Source: Vibrio sp. FE10
GTDB taxonomy: Bacteria; Pseudomonadota; Gammaproteobacteria; Enterobacterales; Vibrionaceae
Length of the DNA stretch: 64,000 nucleotides
Direction of reading: 5' to 3'
NCBI RefSeq assembly: GCF_030297155.1
Contig: NZ_AP028067.1
Span: forward strand, 3,658,001-3,722,000
The translations under genes were made by a program, and so were the position numbers. Under the pieces are notes generated by a model. That model had not been told where the DNA came from. It worked only from the letters and a program-made list of their open reading frames with translations, and did no database searches. Below, piece after piece: positions 36,319 to 47,082 of the stretch. The first letter of the stretch is position 1; every line of letters begins with the position of its first letter.

Positions 36319-38156
36319 GAGATTCCTAGTTGTTCCCAGATGCTATCAATTTTTTTAACGACGTCTGGGTTCTTAGTGATTGGAACACCCCACTCACGCA
36401 GGCACTCACCTTCAAACTTGTTCGTCGCATCTAGGCCCATTTTTGAGTGTCCAGTTTGGTTTTTCAGGAAGAACGTATCTCTGGCCGGATCCATTCTTGT
36501 AGTCACCGCCCAGATGATGTCATTCCAGTCACTGACATTAACGTCACTATCACACACGATGACAAACTTGTTCTCATCGAACTTAGACCAAACCGCTTCA
36601 ATGATTTTCTTACCATTGCCTGCTGCTTGTTTATCGATAGACACAACGACCATGCAAGCATTGTCATTCTGTAAGTGAATATCAATAATTTCAGGGAAGG
36701 TTTCGGTTAGCTCAGCTAGGCAACCTTCAATATGCTGACTATCTATAGGTAAAGATTTAGCATCAGGTGATAGTGCTAGCTCCGCATCCCACTTCTTAGT
36801 AATGTCTAAACCCATTTTTGAGCCTAAACCTACCACTGGCGATGCAAAATCTAGTGAATCGATAGGTGTGTTCTCTATCATCAAGCTATCACGAGACGGA
36901 TCCATATGTTCACACATGGCAGCGGTCACTTCAGACCAATCACGTGCGTTAACATCCTCATCGCATACCAAGACAAATTTTGTGTACATGAATTGGCGTA
37001 GGAAAGACCATACACCCATCATCACGCGCTTAGCGTGACCTGGGTATTGCTTCTTCATGGTCACTACCGCCATTCGGTACGAACAACCTTCAGGTGGCAA
37101 GTAGAAGTCTTCTATCTCCGGGAATTGCTTTTGAAGAATAGGAACAAACACTTCATTTAGCGCAACACCCAATACCGCAGGCTCATCAGGTGGACGGCCA
37201 GTATAAGTACTGTGATAGATAGGGTTCTCTCGCATGGTTACATGAGTAATAGTAAACACATGGTGCTTTTCTTTCTCGTTGTAGTAACCAGTATGATCTC
37301 CGTAAGGCCCTTCATCCGCGAATTCATTCGGGTCGATATAACCTTCCATCACGATTTCTGCACTTGCAGGAACTTCTAAGTCGTTGCTGATTGATTTAAC
37401 GACCTCAGTTTTACTGCCACGCAATAAGCCGGCAAACGCGTATTCCGATAAAGTATCTGGAACGGGTGTAACGGCACCAAGAATCGTGGCAGGATCTGCA
37501 CCAAACGCTACCGATACAGGGAATGGCTTGCCAGGGTTGGTTTCCATCCAATCACGTAGATCGAGCGCGCCACCACGGTGGGCTAACCAACGCATGATGA
37601 TTTTATTCTTACCAATCTTTTGTTGGCGATAGATACCTAAGTTTTGGCGTTTCTTGTTCGGACCACGCGTAACGGTCAAACCCCATGTTAACAATGGTGC
37701 GACATCATCAGCCCAGCAACTCATCACCGGGATTTTATCAAGATCGACGTCATCGCCTTGCCATACAATTTGCTGACAGGCCGCCTTACGAAGGCGCTTA
37801 GCTGGCATGTTTAAGACTTGCTTAAACACAGGCAGCTTATCGATAGCGTCTTTAAAACCTTTCGGTGGCTCAGGTTCTTTTAAGTAAGCAAGCAACTTAC
37901 CTACTTCGCGTAACTCTTTGACCTCTTGACGCCCCATACCAATGGCTACGCGATCAGGAGTACCGAATAGATTGGTCAAAACAGGCATGTCATAGCCTAC
38001 GGGGTTTTCAAATAAAAGAGCCGGGCCACCAGCACGTAGAGTACGGTCGCTAATCTCGGTCATTTCATAGTCTGGGTCGACAGGGTGAGAAATGCGTTTC
38101 AACTGACCAATGCTTTCAAGATGGTCGACAAAATCACGTAAATCTTTAAAACTCAT
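36315..38156 (-). CDS. ubiD: UbiD 3-octaprenyl-4-hydroxybenzoate decarboxylase, enlarged form
   Basis: Prenylated-FMN decarboxylase of ubiquinone synthesis; needs UbiX, which is not in this window. The N-terminal two-thirds has the family layout ([25 protein letters not shown], the [11 protein letters not shown] metal/cofactor motif). At 613 residues it is more than 100 longer than E. coli UbiD. The extra length comes from an internal duplication: [15 protein letters not shown] at about 393 and [15 protein letters not shown] at about 530, each followed by MDP(S/A)RD and S-K-M-G-L-D. First gene of an operon with a ferredoxin and fre. Confidence 0.93.
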   Translation of the reverse strand: MSFKDLRDFVDHLESIGQLKRISHPVDPDYEMTEISDRTLRAGGPALLFENPVGYDMPVLTNLFGTPDRVAIGMGRQEVKELREVGKLLAYLKEPEPPKGFKDAIDKLPVFKQVLNMPAKRLRKAACQQIVWQGDDVDLDKIPVMSCWADDVAPLLTWGLTVTRGPNKKRQNLGIYRQQKIGKNKIIMRWLAHRGGALDLRDWMETNPGKPFPVSVAFGADPATILGAVTPVPDTLSEYAFAGLLRGSKTEVVKSISNDLEVPASAEIVMEGYIDPNEFADEGPYGDHTGYYNEKEKHHVFTITHVTMRENPIYHSTYTGRPPDEPAVLGVALNEVFVPILQKQFPEIEDFYLPPEGCSYRMAVVTMKKQYPGHAKRVMMGVWSFLRQFMYTKFVLVCDEDVNARDWSEVTAAMCEHMDPSRDSLMIENTPIDSLDFASPVVGLGSKMGLDITKKWDAELALSPDAKSLPIDSQHIEGCLAELTETFPEIIDIHLQNDNACMVVVSIDKQAAGNGKKIIEAVWSKFDENKFVIVCDSDVNVSDWNDIIWAVTTRMDPARDTFFLKNQTGHSKMGLDATNKFEGECLREWGVPITKNPDVVKKIDSIWEQLGIS

Positions 38157-38254
38157 AGGGCTTCTACATGCTGATTATTCTGCGCTCAGTATATCAAAAA
38201 GGGCGACACTGAGATCCCCCTTTTTAGTAAGGTTATTGAGAGCTAAAATCCACT

Positions 38255-39250
38255 TTAAGGTAATGCTTGCTCGATCAAAGAACTCTTAACCTGAGGGTTA
38301 TCATTCACAAGATCTTGCAACCAGCGAGTGTGACCTTGTTTTGCCAGTTCACGAGCAACTAATGAGGCTTCATCGGCTATCGCCATCCTAGAGACAAGAA
38401 ACTGTTTCACCTCTTCTGAGAGCGGGTTCACCTTGGTCAACAACATGATGGCTTCATCTTTCAAACGCGGGTTCTTGGTCGCAGCCATAACCTGTTCAAG
38501 CGCGAACGCTTGCTTAGTATCGGCAAGACGTACCAACTCTGCTTGGCTATGGTAGTCAGCCTTCATGCGCCATAAAATCTTGTAGACTTCAGGGTCTTCA
38601 CTGACCTGTGCCAGTCGAACCACCACCTCTGTTGAGGGTAACCAGCTTACAATAGAAGAATTGGTCAGTTGCTTAGTCAGATAATCAACGGCTTCAGGGG
38701 ACAAACTATCAAGCTCTCTGATTAACAGCGCTTCTCGAGTCTGGGCTTGATGCTCAGGACCAGATAACCACTCTTTTAGATCGAGTTGTTGCTTCTCAGC
38801 ATCTAACACAAAAACCAGTGTCTTTTGGTCTTGGCGCCATTGTTTGATTAATCGGTTAGCAATCGAAGGGTAATTAAAGGCAGGTACCGTAAACTCATAG
38901 CCATCGCCACGTTCCAATACTTGGTAAGTTGGCGTAATAGCAAGTTGCTGCTCAATGAAGATAGACATCTTAGGCGTGAGTACGACTTTTTGCTGTTCGA
39001 GCTTTTTCAAGAGTTGGTAACGAGCCACCTCTTGCTGAGGAAATGTCAGACGCTCGAGTGCGAAGCGCAGCGAATTGACTTCGTCACGTACGACAAATTC
39101 GAGTAATTCAGCAGTTTTCAGTTTTACTTGATCATTCTCAAGCCAAGACTCTACTGTAGTTGGAGACATCTCGGTGGCATAGCTCATACCGACCGGGGAA
39201 AGTAACAGTGAAGTAGACAGGAGTAATGATGACAACAGTCCATGTTGCAT
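38255..39250 (-). CDS. Periplasmic protein with HEAT-like helices
   Basis: Exported protein of 331 residues by this start, which has AAGGAAG six bases upstream; a longer frame starting at 39286 is less likely. The signal peptide is MQHGLLSSLLLSTSLLLS with probable cleavage after SYA. The rest is helical and leucine-rich, with repeats such as DPEVYKILWRMKAD and NPRLKDEAIMLLTKV that look like HEAT or armadillo repeats. I do not recognise a catalytic motif; function unknown. It lies between rho and ubiD on the same strand, with rho's terminator in between. Confidence 0.8.
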   Translation of the reverse strand: MQHGLLSSLLLSTSLLLSPVGMSYATEMSPTTVESWLENDQVKLKTAELLEFVVRDEVNSLRFALERLTFPQQEVARYQLLKKLEQQKVVLTPKMSIFIEQQLAITPTYQVLERGDGYEFTVPAFNYPSIANRLIKQWRQDQKTLVFVLDAEKQQLDLKEWLSGPEHQAQTREALLIRELDSLSPEAVDYLTKQLTNSSIVSWLPSTEVVVRLAQVSEDPEVYKILWRMKADYHSQAELVRLADTKQAFALEQVMAATKNPRLKDEAIMLLTKVNPLSEEVKQFLVSRMAIADEASLVARELAKQGHTRWLQDLVNDNPQVKSSLIEQALP

Positions 39251-39308
39251 TTTAACTTCCTTGTAACACTTTTGGTCATTCTGCAAGCTGTCGCCACAAA
39301 ATGCAAAT

Positions 39309-39340
39309 AAAAAGCGCCACCCGAAGGCAGCGCTTTTTAA
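39309..39340 (-). terminator. Terminator of rho
   Basis: Minus strand GCGCTGCC-TTCG-GGTGGCGC followed by five Ts. Two pairs are G-U in the leftward RNA and mismatched in the other direction, so it acts leftward on rho transcripts. The UUCG tetraloop adds stability. Confidence 0.92.
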
Positions 39341-39360
39341 TAACTATCAGCTAATCAAGA

Positions 39361-40620
39361 CTACTGACGACGCATCGCGTCAAAGAACTCATCGTTCGTT
39401 TTAGTCATTGCTAGCTTATCGATAAGGAATTCCATTGCATCGATTTCGCCCATTGGGTGAACAATCTTACGCAGGATCCACATCTTCTGTAGTTCATCGT
39501 TCTTCGTAAGAAGCTCTTCACGACGAGTACCAGAGCGGTTGAAGTCAATCGCAGGGAATACACGCTTTTCAGCAATCTTACGGTTAAGGTGCAGTTCCAT
39601 GTTACCTGTACCTTTGAATTCTTCGTAGATAACTTCATCCATCTTAGAACCAGTATCAACCAGTGCTGTTGCGATGATAGTTAAGCTACCGCCTTCTTCT
39701 ACGTTACGTGCCGCACCGAAGAAACGCTTTGGACGATGTAGAGCATTCGCATCAACACCACCAGTAAGAACTTTACCTGATGAAGGAATCACAGTGTTGT
39801 AAGCACGAGCTAGACGAGTGATTGAGTCCAGTAGGATAACCACGTCTTTTTTGTGTTCAACAAGGCGCTTCGCCTTCTCGATTACCATTTCTGCTACTTG
39901 TACGTGGCGAGATGCTGGCTCATCAAAAGTCGATGCGATTACTTCGCCTTTAACTAGGCGCTGCATTTCTGTTACTTCTTCTGGACGCTCATCGATAAGT
40001 AGAACCATTAGTTCACACTCAGGATGGTTGCGTGCAATGCTTTGTGCAATATTTTGCAGAAGCATTGTTTTACCGGCTTTAGGCGGAGCAACAATCAGAC
40101 CACGCTGACCTTTACCAATTGGTGAAGCAAGGTCAAGAATTCGAGCTGTGATATCTTCAGTCGCGCCGTTACCCGCTTCCATCACCATACGTTCGTTGGC
40201 GTGAAGAGGAGTCAGGTTTTCAAAAAGAATTTTGTTACGAGCGTTGTCTGGCTTGTCGTAGTTAACCGTGTTTACTTTAAGCAGTGCAAAGTAACGTTCG
40301 CCATCTTTAGGTGGACGGATTTTACCGCCAATCGAGTCACCTGTGCGAAGGTTAAAACGACGAATCTGGCTTGGTGATACGTAAATATCATCTGGTCCAG
40401 CAAGGTACGAGCTGTCGCCGCTACGCAGGAAACCAAAACCGTCTTGAAGAATTTCTAGAACACCATCACCAAAGATGTCTTCACCACTTTTTGCATGCGC
40501 TTTAAGGATGGAGAAGATAATGTCTTGTTTTCTTAGACGAGCTTGATTTTCAAGACCTAGGCTTTCGCTAAGTTTAACAAGTTCAGACACAGGTCTGTTC
40601 TTCAGTTCAGTAAGATTCAT
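39361..40620 (-). CDS. rho: Transcription termination factor Rho
   Basis: Hexameric RNA helicase that ends transcripts. Started at the ATG at 40620 ([14 protein letters not shown]), it has 419 residues, exactly the E. coli length; an in-frame TTG at 40644 would add eight. N-terminal RNA-binding domain (GFGFLRS), P-loop PPKAGKTM, Walker B ILLDSITR, and the R loop near the C-terminus are all present. The leader between trxA and rho is long enough for autoregulation by attenuation, as known in E. coli, but I do not identify the site. Confidence 0.98.
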   Translation of the reverse strand: MNLTELKNRPVSELVKLSESLGLENQARLRKQDIIFSILKAHAKSGEDIFGDGVLEILQDGFGFLRSGDSSYLAGPDDIYVSPSQIRRFNLRTGDSIGGKIRPPKDGERYFALLKVNTVNYDKPDNARNKILFENLTPLHANERMVMEAGNGATEDITARILDLASPIGKGQRGLIVAPPKAGKTMLLQNIAQSIARNHPECELMVLLIDERPEEVTEMQRLVKGEVIASTFDEPASRHVQVAEMVIEKAKRLVEHKKDVVILLDSITRLARAYNTVIPSSGKVLTGGVDANALHRPKRFFGAARNVEEGGSLTIIATALVDTGSKMDEVIYEEFKGTGNMELHLNRKIAEKRVFPAIDFNRSGTRREELLTKNDELQKMWILRKIVHPMGEIDAMEFLIDKLAMTKTNDEFFDAMRRQ

Positions 40621-40761
40621 AGTGGTGGAAGTTTGTTTAGTCAAAATAGGATCTGTTTTCTTAAGTTAAGAAGGAGTTGGTCACAGGATCGACCAAGAAG
40701 AGAAATTCGTTCAATTAACGTGCGATAAATTAGCACTAAAACTAAGACTAGTCCATAGCTT

Positions 40762-40800
40762 AGAAAAAACAAAACCGCGCATTTGTTAACTGCGCGGTTT
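40762..40800 (-). terminator. Terminator of trxA
   Basis: Stem AAACCGCGCA/TGCGCGGTTT with a nine-base loop; the leftward transcript then meets TTTTGTTTTTT. It separates trxA from rho. Confidence 0.9.
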
Positions 40801-40820
40801 CTTTTCAAAGGCTCACCTAA

Positions 40821-41147
40821 TTAAAGGTTAGCGTCTAGGAACTCTTTAAGTTGAGTTTTAGACAATGCACCAACTTTAGTTGCTGCTACGCCGCCATCTT
40901 TGAAAAGAAGTAGCGTTGGAATACCACGAATACCAAACTTTGGTGGAGTTCCAGCATTCTGGTCGATATTTAATTTACCGATAGTGAGTTTGCCTTGGTA
41001 CTCGTCTGCGATTTCATCAAGAATCGGAGCAATCATTTTACATGGACCACACCATTCTGCCCAAAAATCAACAAGAACCGGGCCTGCAGCGTTGATCACA
41101 TCGTTATCAAAACCGTCATCAGTTAGCTGCAAAATCTTATCACTCAT
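40821..41147 (-). CDS. trxA: Thioredoxin 1
   Basis: General disulfide reductase of 108 residues with the active site WAEWCGPCK and the cis-proline GIRGIPT. Started at the ATG at 41147 behind a GGAG; an upstream in-frame ATG would add four residues not found in the family. Divergent from rhlB, upstream of rho, the classic order. Confidence 0.98.
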   Translation of the reverse strand: MSDKILQLTDDGFDNDVINAAGPVLVDFWAEWCGPCKMIAPILDEIADEYQGKLTIGKLNIDQNAGTPPKFGIRGIPTLLLFKDGGVAATKVGALSKTQLKEFLDANL

Positions 41148-41258
41148 CTTCCACTCCAATGTATTTTTTAGAACTGGTTGGATGATAACCAGTAAATAGA
41201 TGCCCTATTGGAATGTATTTACTTTCGTATTGCAAGCTTAAGCTGATATTCTATACCA

Positions 41259-42569
41259 ATGAAAAAGACGCATATCACAGAGCAAAAGTTCGCCGACTTG
41301 GATTTACTCCCGCAAGTCATTGAAGGATTGGAGAAAAAAGGGTTCGATTACTGTACCCCTATCCAAGCCTTGGCGCTCCCGGTACTGCTCACCGGCCAAG
41401 ACATCGCAGGCCAGGCCCAAACGGGTACTGGTAAAACGCTAGCGTTTCTTACTGCTACATTCAACCACCTGCTAAAAACACCTGAGCATGAAGGCCGCAA
41501 GCCTAATCAGCCACGTGCGATTATTATGGCACCAACGCGTGAACTCGCGATTCAGATCTACAACGATGCTGACTCTCTGGTTGAAAGCACGGGTATCAAA
41601 GCAGCATTAGCTTACGGTGGCGAGAGCTACGACAAGCAGCTAGGTAAGATCGAAGAAGGCGCAGATATCTTAATTGGTACTACTGGTCGCATCATCGATT
41701 TCTACAAACAAAAGGTATTTAACCTTAACCACATTCAAGCTGTTGTTCTTGACGAAGCTGATCGCATGTTCGATCTTGGTTTCATCAAAGACATCCGCTT
41801 CTTGTTCCGTCGTATGCCAGAACCTAAAGATCGCTTGAACATGCTGTTCTCTGCGACGCTGTCTTACCGCGTACAAGAACTTGCATTCGAACACATGCAC
41901 AACCCAGAGCATGTTGTTGTTGAACCTGAGCGTAAGACTGGTCACCGTATTCAAGAAGAGCTTTTCTACCCTTCTAACGAACACAAAATGGCTCTTCTAC
42001 AAACGTTAATCGAAGAAGAGTGGCCAGATCGCGCAATCATCTTCGCTAACACTAAGCACAAATGTGAATCAGTTTGGGGCCACTTGGCTGCCGATGGTCA
42101 CCGTGTTGGTTTGCTAACGGGTGATGTTCCTCAGAAGAAACGTGAAAAGATTCTTGAGCAATTCACTAAAGGTGATGTTGACCTGCTTGTCGCAACTGAT
42201 GTTGCAGCACGTGGCCTACACATCCCTCAAGTAACACACGTATTCAACTTTGACCTACCAGACGATTGTGAAGATTACGTTCACCGTATCGGCCGTACAG
42301 GTCGAGCTGGTGAAAGCGGTCACTCGATCAGCTTTGCTTGTGAAGATTACGCAATCAACTTGCCACCAATCGAAGAATACATTGAGCACGCTATTCCAAT
42401 GTCTGACTACGATGCTTCTGCACTACTGGAAGATCTGCCAGCACCAATGCGCTTACGTACACGTAACCCGCAACAACGTCGCTCAAACAACAATGGTCCA
42501 CGCAACGGTAACCGTAAACCAAACCAGAACCGTCGCCCACGCCAACCGCGTCATAACAAGGAAGCTTAG
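41259..42569 (+). CDS. rhlB: ATP-dependent RNA helicase RhlB
   Basis: DEAD-box helicase of 436 residues, part of the RNA degradosome in enterics. Motifs: Q motif [11 protein letters not shown]-loop [24 protein letters not shown] in FSATLS, and [10 protein letters not shown]. The C-terminal tail is rich in R, N and Q (the last about 40 residues) as in RhlB, where it binds RNA. The neighbours trxA, rho and gppA match the E. coli rhlB locus. Confidence 0.96.
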   Translation: MKKTHITEQKFADLDLLPQVIEGLEKKGFDYCTPIQALALPVLLTGQDIAGQAQTGTGKTLAFLTATFNHLLKTPEHEGRKPNQPRAIIMAPTRELAIQIYNDADSLVESTGIKAALAYGGESYDKQLGKIEEGADILIGTTGRIIDFYKQKVFNLNHIQAVVLDEADRMFDLGFIKDIRFLFRRMPEPKDRLNMLFSATLSYRVQELAFEHMHNPEHVVVEPERKTGHRIQEELFYPSNEHKMALLQTLIEEEWPDRAIIFANTKHKCESVWGHLAADGHRVGLLTGDVPQKKREKILEQFTKGDVDLLVATDVAARGLHIPQVTHVFNFDLPDDCEDYVHRIGRTGRAGESGHSISFACEDYAINLPPIEEYIEHAIPMSDYDASALLEDLPAPMRLRTRNPQQRRSNNNGPRNGNRKPNQNRRPRQPRHNKEA

Positions 42570-42575
42570 TCGCTT

Positions 42576-44069
42576 ATGAGTCAAACAGTGTCACCCCCGC
42601 TTTACGCTGCAATCGACCTCGGGTCGAACAGTTTTCATATGCTCGTTGTGCGTCATATCGATGGCAGCGTTCAAACCATGGCTAAGATTAAGCGCAAAGT
42701 GCGTTTAGCTGCAGGCTTAAATGAAAATAATGCGCTTAGTACAGAAGCTATGCAGCGCGGCTGGGACTGTTTGAGTCTCTTTGCAGAGCGATTGCAAGAT
42801 ATTCCAAAAGAAAATATCCGCATTGTCGGTACCGCTACCCTGCGTACAGCGACTAATGTGGATATCTTTCTAGAGAAAGCGAACCAGATACTCGGTTACG
42901 ACATCAATGTTATCTCTGGTGAAGAAGAAGCTGCGACTATCTATAAAGGCGTAGCACACACTTCTGGTGGCAGCGGCCGCCGACTAGTGGTTGATATTGG
43001 TGGCGCAAGTACCGAGATGATCATCGGTGAAGGTTTCTCTGCCAAAGCCTTAACCAGCCTAAAGATGGGTTGCGTTACTTGGCTTGAACGCCACTTTAAA
43101 GATCGCCAATTAACCGCAACCAACTTTGACAACGCCATTGAAGCGGCTAAGTCTACGTTGGCTCCTATTCTTGATAGCTACACTGATATCGGATGGGATG
43201 TGTGTGTGGGTGCAAGTGGTACTGTTCAAGCACTGCAAGAAATCATGTTGGCGCAAGGCATGGATGAAGTGATTACTCATGCCAAACTTAAGCGTCTACA
43301 AAAACAAGCGATGATTACAGAGCGCTTAGAAGAGCTAGAAATAGAAGGCTTAACCCTTGAACGTGCATTAGTGTTCCCAAGTGGTCTTTCTATTCTTATC
43401 GCGATTTTTGAGCTGCTTGAAATTGATTCAATGACACTCGCTGGCGGCGCACTACGTGAAGGCCTAGCCTACGAGATGGTTGACGAACTACGCCAAGAAG
43501 ATATCCGTGCACGTACCGTGACAAGCGTTCAATCTCGCTACCAAATGGACGTGAACTACGGTGAACAAGTGGCTGTACTAGCACAAACGTTGTTTGAACA
43601 AGCAGGAGCCGAAACTTGGGTTTCAGAGCCTCAAGCTAGCGTATTGTTGCAAACTGCCGCGAAGCTTCATGAAATCGGTTTAACCATTGATTTCAAAAAA
43701 GGCGGTGAGCACAGCGCTTACTTGCTACAGAACTTAGACTTGCCAGGCTTTACCCGAGCTCAAAAGCACTATTTGGGTGAGTTAGCTCGTCGCTACCGTG
43801 AGCAATTAACCTCACTACCAGAGCAACACGCCGTTTCTGGTACGAGCAGCAAACGTATTTTACGTATTCTGCGTTTAGCTATTTTGCTTACCCATCGTCG
43901 TACTCCTGAACTTGAACCTAAAGTTCAACTGACGACAGAAGGCGACAACCTGACACTTACGATCTCCAAGCAATGGCTGCAAGACAACCCTCTCACAGCC
44001 GCAGAGCTAGAAATCGAATCCAATAGACAAACTGATATTGGTTGGCCACTCGTTATCGCTGAGCAATAA
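42576..44069 (+). CDS. gppA: Guanosine pentaphosphate phosphatase / exopolyphosphatase GppA
   Basis: Converts pppGpp to ppGpp in the stringent response; family members also cut polyphosphate. The protein has 497 residues. N-terminal actin-like ATPase fold with [32 protein letters not shown] and GASGTVQAL; the C-terminal half is an HD-like helical domain (KLHEIGL). It begins six bases after rhlB, so it is likely coexpressed. Confidence 0.95.
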   Translation: MSQTVSPPLYAAIDLGSNSFHMLVVRHIDGSVQTMAKIKRKVRLAAGLNENNALSTEAMQRGWDCLSLFAERLQDIPKENIRIVGTATLRTATNVDIFLEKANQILGYDINVISGEEEAATIYKGVAHTSGGSGRRLVVDIGGASTEMIIGEGFSAKALTSLKMGCVTWLERHFKDRQLTATNFDNAIEAAKSTLAPILDSYTDIGWDVCVGASGTVQALQEIMLAQGMDEVITHAKLKRLQKQAMITERLEELEIEGLTLERALVFPSGLSILIAIFELLEIDSMTLAGGALREGLAYEMVDELRQEDIRARTVTSVQSRYQMDVNYGEQVAVLAQTLFEQAGAETWVSEPQASVLLQTAAKLHEIGLTIDFKKGGEHSAYLLQNLDLPGFTRAQKHYLGELARRYREQLTSLPEQHAVSGTSSKRILRILRLAILLTHRRTPELEPKVQLTTEGDNLTLTISKQWLQDNPLTAAELEIESNRQTDIGWPLVIAEQ

Positions 44070-44122
44070 CGCTTCGCTGCATAATTGGCCCATAAGTAAG
44101 TAGCCCACAAGCATTCAAATCT

Positions 44123-44152
44123 AAAAAGCTCTCAACCTTGAGAGCTTTTTTT
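44123..44152 (+). terminator. Terminator of rhlB-gppA
   Basis: Stem AAAAAGCTCTCA/TGAGAGCTTTTT with an ACCT loop and seven Ts. Confidence 0.92.
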
Positions 44153-44317
44153 CGTCAATAACAAACCAGTGCGACTTCATTTACCGTTTCAAATACTAAA
44201 CCTGTCACGTACATCTCAAAATCCACTAGATAATTACAACAAATTCATTACATTATGTAATAGAGTTAATAGGTGGCGATAAACACAGGGAGTGTTGTTG
44301 GTATGCAGGAGAAGGAT

Positions 44318-45778
44318 ATGCTGGAGAAGAACTCGTGCTTTAGTGTTGATGAGTGGCTATTCATACCCAATGAAGGTCAGATTCTGTTTGCCAACAAAAC
44401 GGTCACGATCGATAAGCGATTAACCAAGCTACTGGAGTTCCTTTGCCTTAATCCTGGGCAAACCCATACCCGAGACGAACTCATCGATAACGTCTGGAGC
44501 GGTATGATTCTCACCGATCAAGCCGTGTTTGAACTCCGCAAAGTTCTCAAGCAGAACTCGGAACAACACAATAGCTACATAATTACCGTACCGAAACGTG
44601 GCTATAAGTTCGAAGCCGATGTTATCCAAAGCAAAATCGAAACCGAACAAGCCGCCGAGCCAATCAGTATCGACAATAGCGCACAATCCTCACCATCAGC
44701 CGCTGTGCCTACTCCTGAAATACCAACAAAAGAAACCAAACCGAACAAACGAAACCTGATGATTGGTTTATTGCTTGGCACCATTGTTGTTTTAGAATCT
44801 GGCTATATTCTCTACTCCGCCTCGAACAAGGCTGGCAGTATAGACAGCCCCCCAACAACACAACTCCGACATTATGAGTTTCGTTATGTCGTTTTGGAGA
44901 TCAGCGATGATGTTAGAAACGATCCGGTACTTTACGGCACCGTCACTAAGTTCATTGAATATGTAAGCGCGTACAGTGGTATTCGCATTGTACACAGTGA
45001 ACCCTTACAGAAGATTGCTGCGATCAAGCTGACCTTCGGCACAAGCCCGAGTCGAGACGGTAAACATACTCGACTCACGATGCGTTATCACAACAACATA
45101 TCGGATAGATCGCACCTCAACCGTCGTTACCCAACAGAACTGCCAGAGCTTCATCACACGCTTTATCGCATGGTAGATGACGTCTTAGATTCGCTGTACA
45201 TCAAAGTACCCAAGGAAGAGATTACAGAAAGTATTAGCCAACTGCCGACAGAACCCGAAGCTCTCAAGTACACACTCAGCGGCTTAGGTGTTTTGTATAA
45301 CCGAGCAGAACTGCCAATGGTGATGGATTACTTCGAAAAAGCACAGGAACTAGACCCTAGTAATGACTTTGTGTTCGTGGCGAACTACATCGGTAAGATA
45401 ATGAATACCTTTTACGCTTCATCAGGCAGTAAAAAGCAGGCCATCGCCCAACTGAACCAAGATGCGAAGCCTAGGCTAGAGCGCTTATTGGCTGAAGGTA
45501 AGTTGGCGCGCGCCTATGATGCCAACGCCATCATCGCCCTTTCTGAAGACGACCCAGAAAAAGCGATGAAGATATTATTGTCGATGCCACCACAAAACCA
45601 ATCAATACTGACCTATTTGTTGCTCGCGAAGGCTGAAGAGTCTCGTGGTAATGCCAGTGCTGCGAAAGAGCTCTACATCAAAGCGACTCAAGGCAACTCT
45701 TCGCTTAAAGCAATACAACTGGCCTCGCCTCTCTTCTTCGACAGTAACCTCGAGCCCCTTCTAAAAGAGCTCGAATAA
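44318..45778 (+). CDS. ToxR/CadC-like membrane-bound regulator
   Basis: One-component regulator of 486 residues from the ATG at 44318, which has GGAG six bases upstream (in-frame ATG at 44303 and GTG at 44273 are possible alternatives). N-terminal OmpR-type winged helix (VTIDKRLTKLLEFL, DELIDNVW, the recognition helix in VFELRKVL and the wing VPKRGYKF), a disordered P/S/T/E-rich linker, one membrane span at about residues 146-165 (LMIGLLLGTIVVLESGY), then a periplasmic part with TPR-like helices. No lysine decarboxylase or porin gene stands beside it, so its target is unknown. It faces terC tail to tail. Confidence 0.88.
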   Translation: MLEKNSCFSVDEWLFIPNEGQILFANKTVTIDKRLTKLLEFLCLNPGQTHTRDELIDNVWSGMILTDQAVFELRKVLKQNSEQHNSYIITVPKRGYKFEADVIQSKIETEQAAEPISIDNSAQSSPSAAVPTPEIPTKETKPNKRNLMIGLLLGTIVVLESGYILYSASNKAGSIDSPPTTQLRHYEFRYVVLEISDDVRNDPVLYGTVTKFIEYVSAYSGIRIVHSEPLQKIAAIKLTFGTSPSRDGKHTRLTMRYHNNISDRSHLNRRYPTELPELHHTLYRMVDDVLDSLYIKVPKEEITESISQLPTEPEALKYTLSGLGVLYNRAELPMVMDYFEKAQELDPSNDFVFVANYIGKIMNTFYASSGSKKQAIAQLNQDAKPRLERLLAEGKLARAYDANAIIALSEDDPEKAMKILLSMPPQNQSILTYLLLAKAEESRGNASAAKELYIKATQGNSSLKAIQLASPLFFDSNLEPLLKELE

Positions 45779-45796
45779 AACACTCACCGTTATCGA

Positions 45797-46603
45797 TCAT
45801 TTCTTGGTTGATAACACACGGTTTTGGAGGAAATCAAGCTCTGTATCAGATAGAAACTGTGCCTCAACCAATCGCTCACTAGGTTCAGTGCTCAATAGGC
45901 GTTGTTCTTTGTTTAGCTGTCGATCCAACAAGATGTGGCAAACCTCTAAAGTTAAACCAAAGGCCAATGCAACGTACAAATAGCTTTTGTCCACATGTAA
46001 CCCATACCCTTCAACCAGTAGCAACCCACCCAACAAAATCAGAAACAGCAACGCCAATAGCTTTAAGCCAGGGTAAGTCGTAATTGTTATTTGAATTTTC
46101 TCGGCAACCACTAACATGATGATGGCCGATATCACGATCGCCGCAATAATAATCTCTACGTCATGCACCAATGCAACGGCAGTAATTACAGAGTCGAACG
46201 AAAACACCGCATCAATTGCGATAATCTGCAACACGATCATCGTGACACTGGTTTCGATTGCGCCTTTTTGTTTTTTCTCTTGAGCCACCAACCAACTCAA
46301 GAGCTCTTTAAAGCTCTTAATCAGTAAGAAGCCACCACCAAAAATTAAGATTAAATCTTTGCCCGACAGCCCTTTATCAAAAACCGAGACCAAAGGCTCA
46401 GTTAACGACATAAGCCAGGTAACAGAGAACACCAGCCCAATACGAGAGAGCACAGCTAAGCCGATGCCAAGGTTACGAATACGACTTCTGAGCCTGACAG
46501 GTAGCTTCTCGACCAAAATGGAAATGAAGATAATATTGTCGACACCGAGAATAACTTCGAGGAGCAATAGAGTGCTGAATGAAGCAAGATAATCAACGTA
46601 CAT
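45797..46603 (-). CDS. TerC family integral membrane protein
   Basis: Polytopic protein of 268 residues with seven or eight predicted spans and the family motif EVILGVDNIIF near the N-terminus and FSFDSVITAVAL in the middle; the acidic residues inside the spans suggest ion binding. Members are linked to tellurite resistance and, more recently, to manganese export during protein secretion; the substrate here is inferred. AGAGG lies five bases before the ATG. Two small reading frames lie just upstream on the same strand. Confidence 0.88.
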   Translation of the reverse strand: MYVDYLASFSTLLLLEVILGVDNIIFISILVEKLPVRLRSRIRNLGIGLAVLSRIGLVFSVTWLMSLTEPLVSVFDKGLSGKDLILIFGGGFLLIKSFKELLSWLVAQEKKQKGAIETSVTMIVLQIIAIDAVFSFDSVITAVALVHDVEIIIAAIVISAIIMLVVAEKIQITITTYPGLKLLALLFLILLGGLLLVEGYGLHVDKSYLYVALAFGLTLEVCHILLDRQLNKEQRLLSTEPSERLVEAQFLSDTELDFLQNRVLSTKK

Positions 46604-46703
46604 GACAACCTCTTCTTCTGGTGATGTTCAACCAAGCCATCGAAGCCAAGGGCTCAACCATCAACCAAAAAAGTATGAGTTGAGCAATAAATAGAGTCAG
46701 CAT
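46593..46703 (-). CDS. Possible 36-residue hydrophobic peptide overlapping terC
   Basis: Frame of 36 residues starting MLTLFIAQLILFWLMVEP, one membrane-like helix followed by an RRR-rich tail. It starts two bases after the stop of the upstream small ORF and overlaps the terC start by 11 bases. No strong ribosome site (GGAG is 11 bases away). It could be a coupled leader peptide for terC or chance. Confidence 0.35.
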   Translation of the reverse strand: MLTLFIAQLILFWLMVEPLASMAWLNITRRRGCHVR

Positions 46704-46705
46704 TT

Positions 46706-46873
46706 CTATGAAGGCTCCACATTGTTGCGAGCACCTAAAATGCCATCTAAATAGCCTTGCTTTCTTAGCTTCATAAAGCAGAACACAGCCAGTTTTAAAG
46801 TAATCAGTATCATCAGTAATCGAACTAAATAGTTAATGGCCAGCCATTCTACAAATTGGCCAAGCCACTTCAT
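46706..46873 (-). CDS. Small membrane protein upstream of terC
   Basis: Frame of 55 residues, MKWLGQFVEWLAINYLVR at the start, then a hydrophobic helix (LLMILITLKLAVFCF) and a basic K-L-R-K-Q-G tail. AGGTGA lies ten bases before the ATG (seven before an in-frame GTG at 46876). I do not know the family. Tight spacing to the next two frames suggests an operon ending in terC. Confidence 0.55.
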   Translation of the reverse strand: MKWLGQFVEWLAINYLVRLLMILITLKLAVFCFMKLRKQGYLDGILGARNNVEPS

Positions 46874-47082
46874 CACCAAAGCGTCACCTATAGATAAAAA
46901 TGATATAACAAAAATATAAGGTTATTAAAATTAGCCAGTTACATGGACAACACGACCAATCAGGCTCTATTTTCACCATTAGGAATTGCAGAAAGAGTAA
47001 GGAGAATAAAAAGGTAATGGTTTAATGATGTATTGAAAGGCTAAGCCCTGAATAATGGCGCTTCAATTATTCAGAGGTCCTT

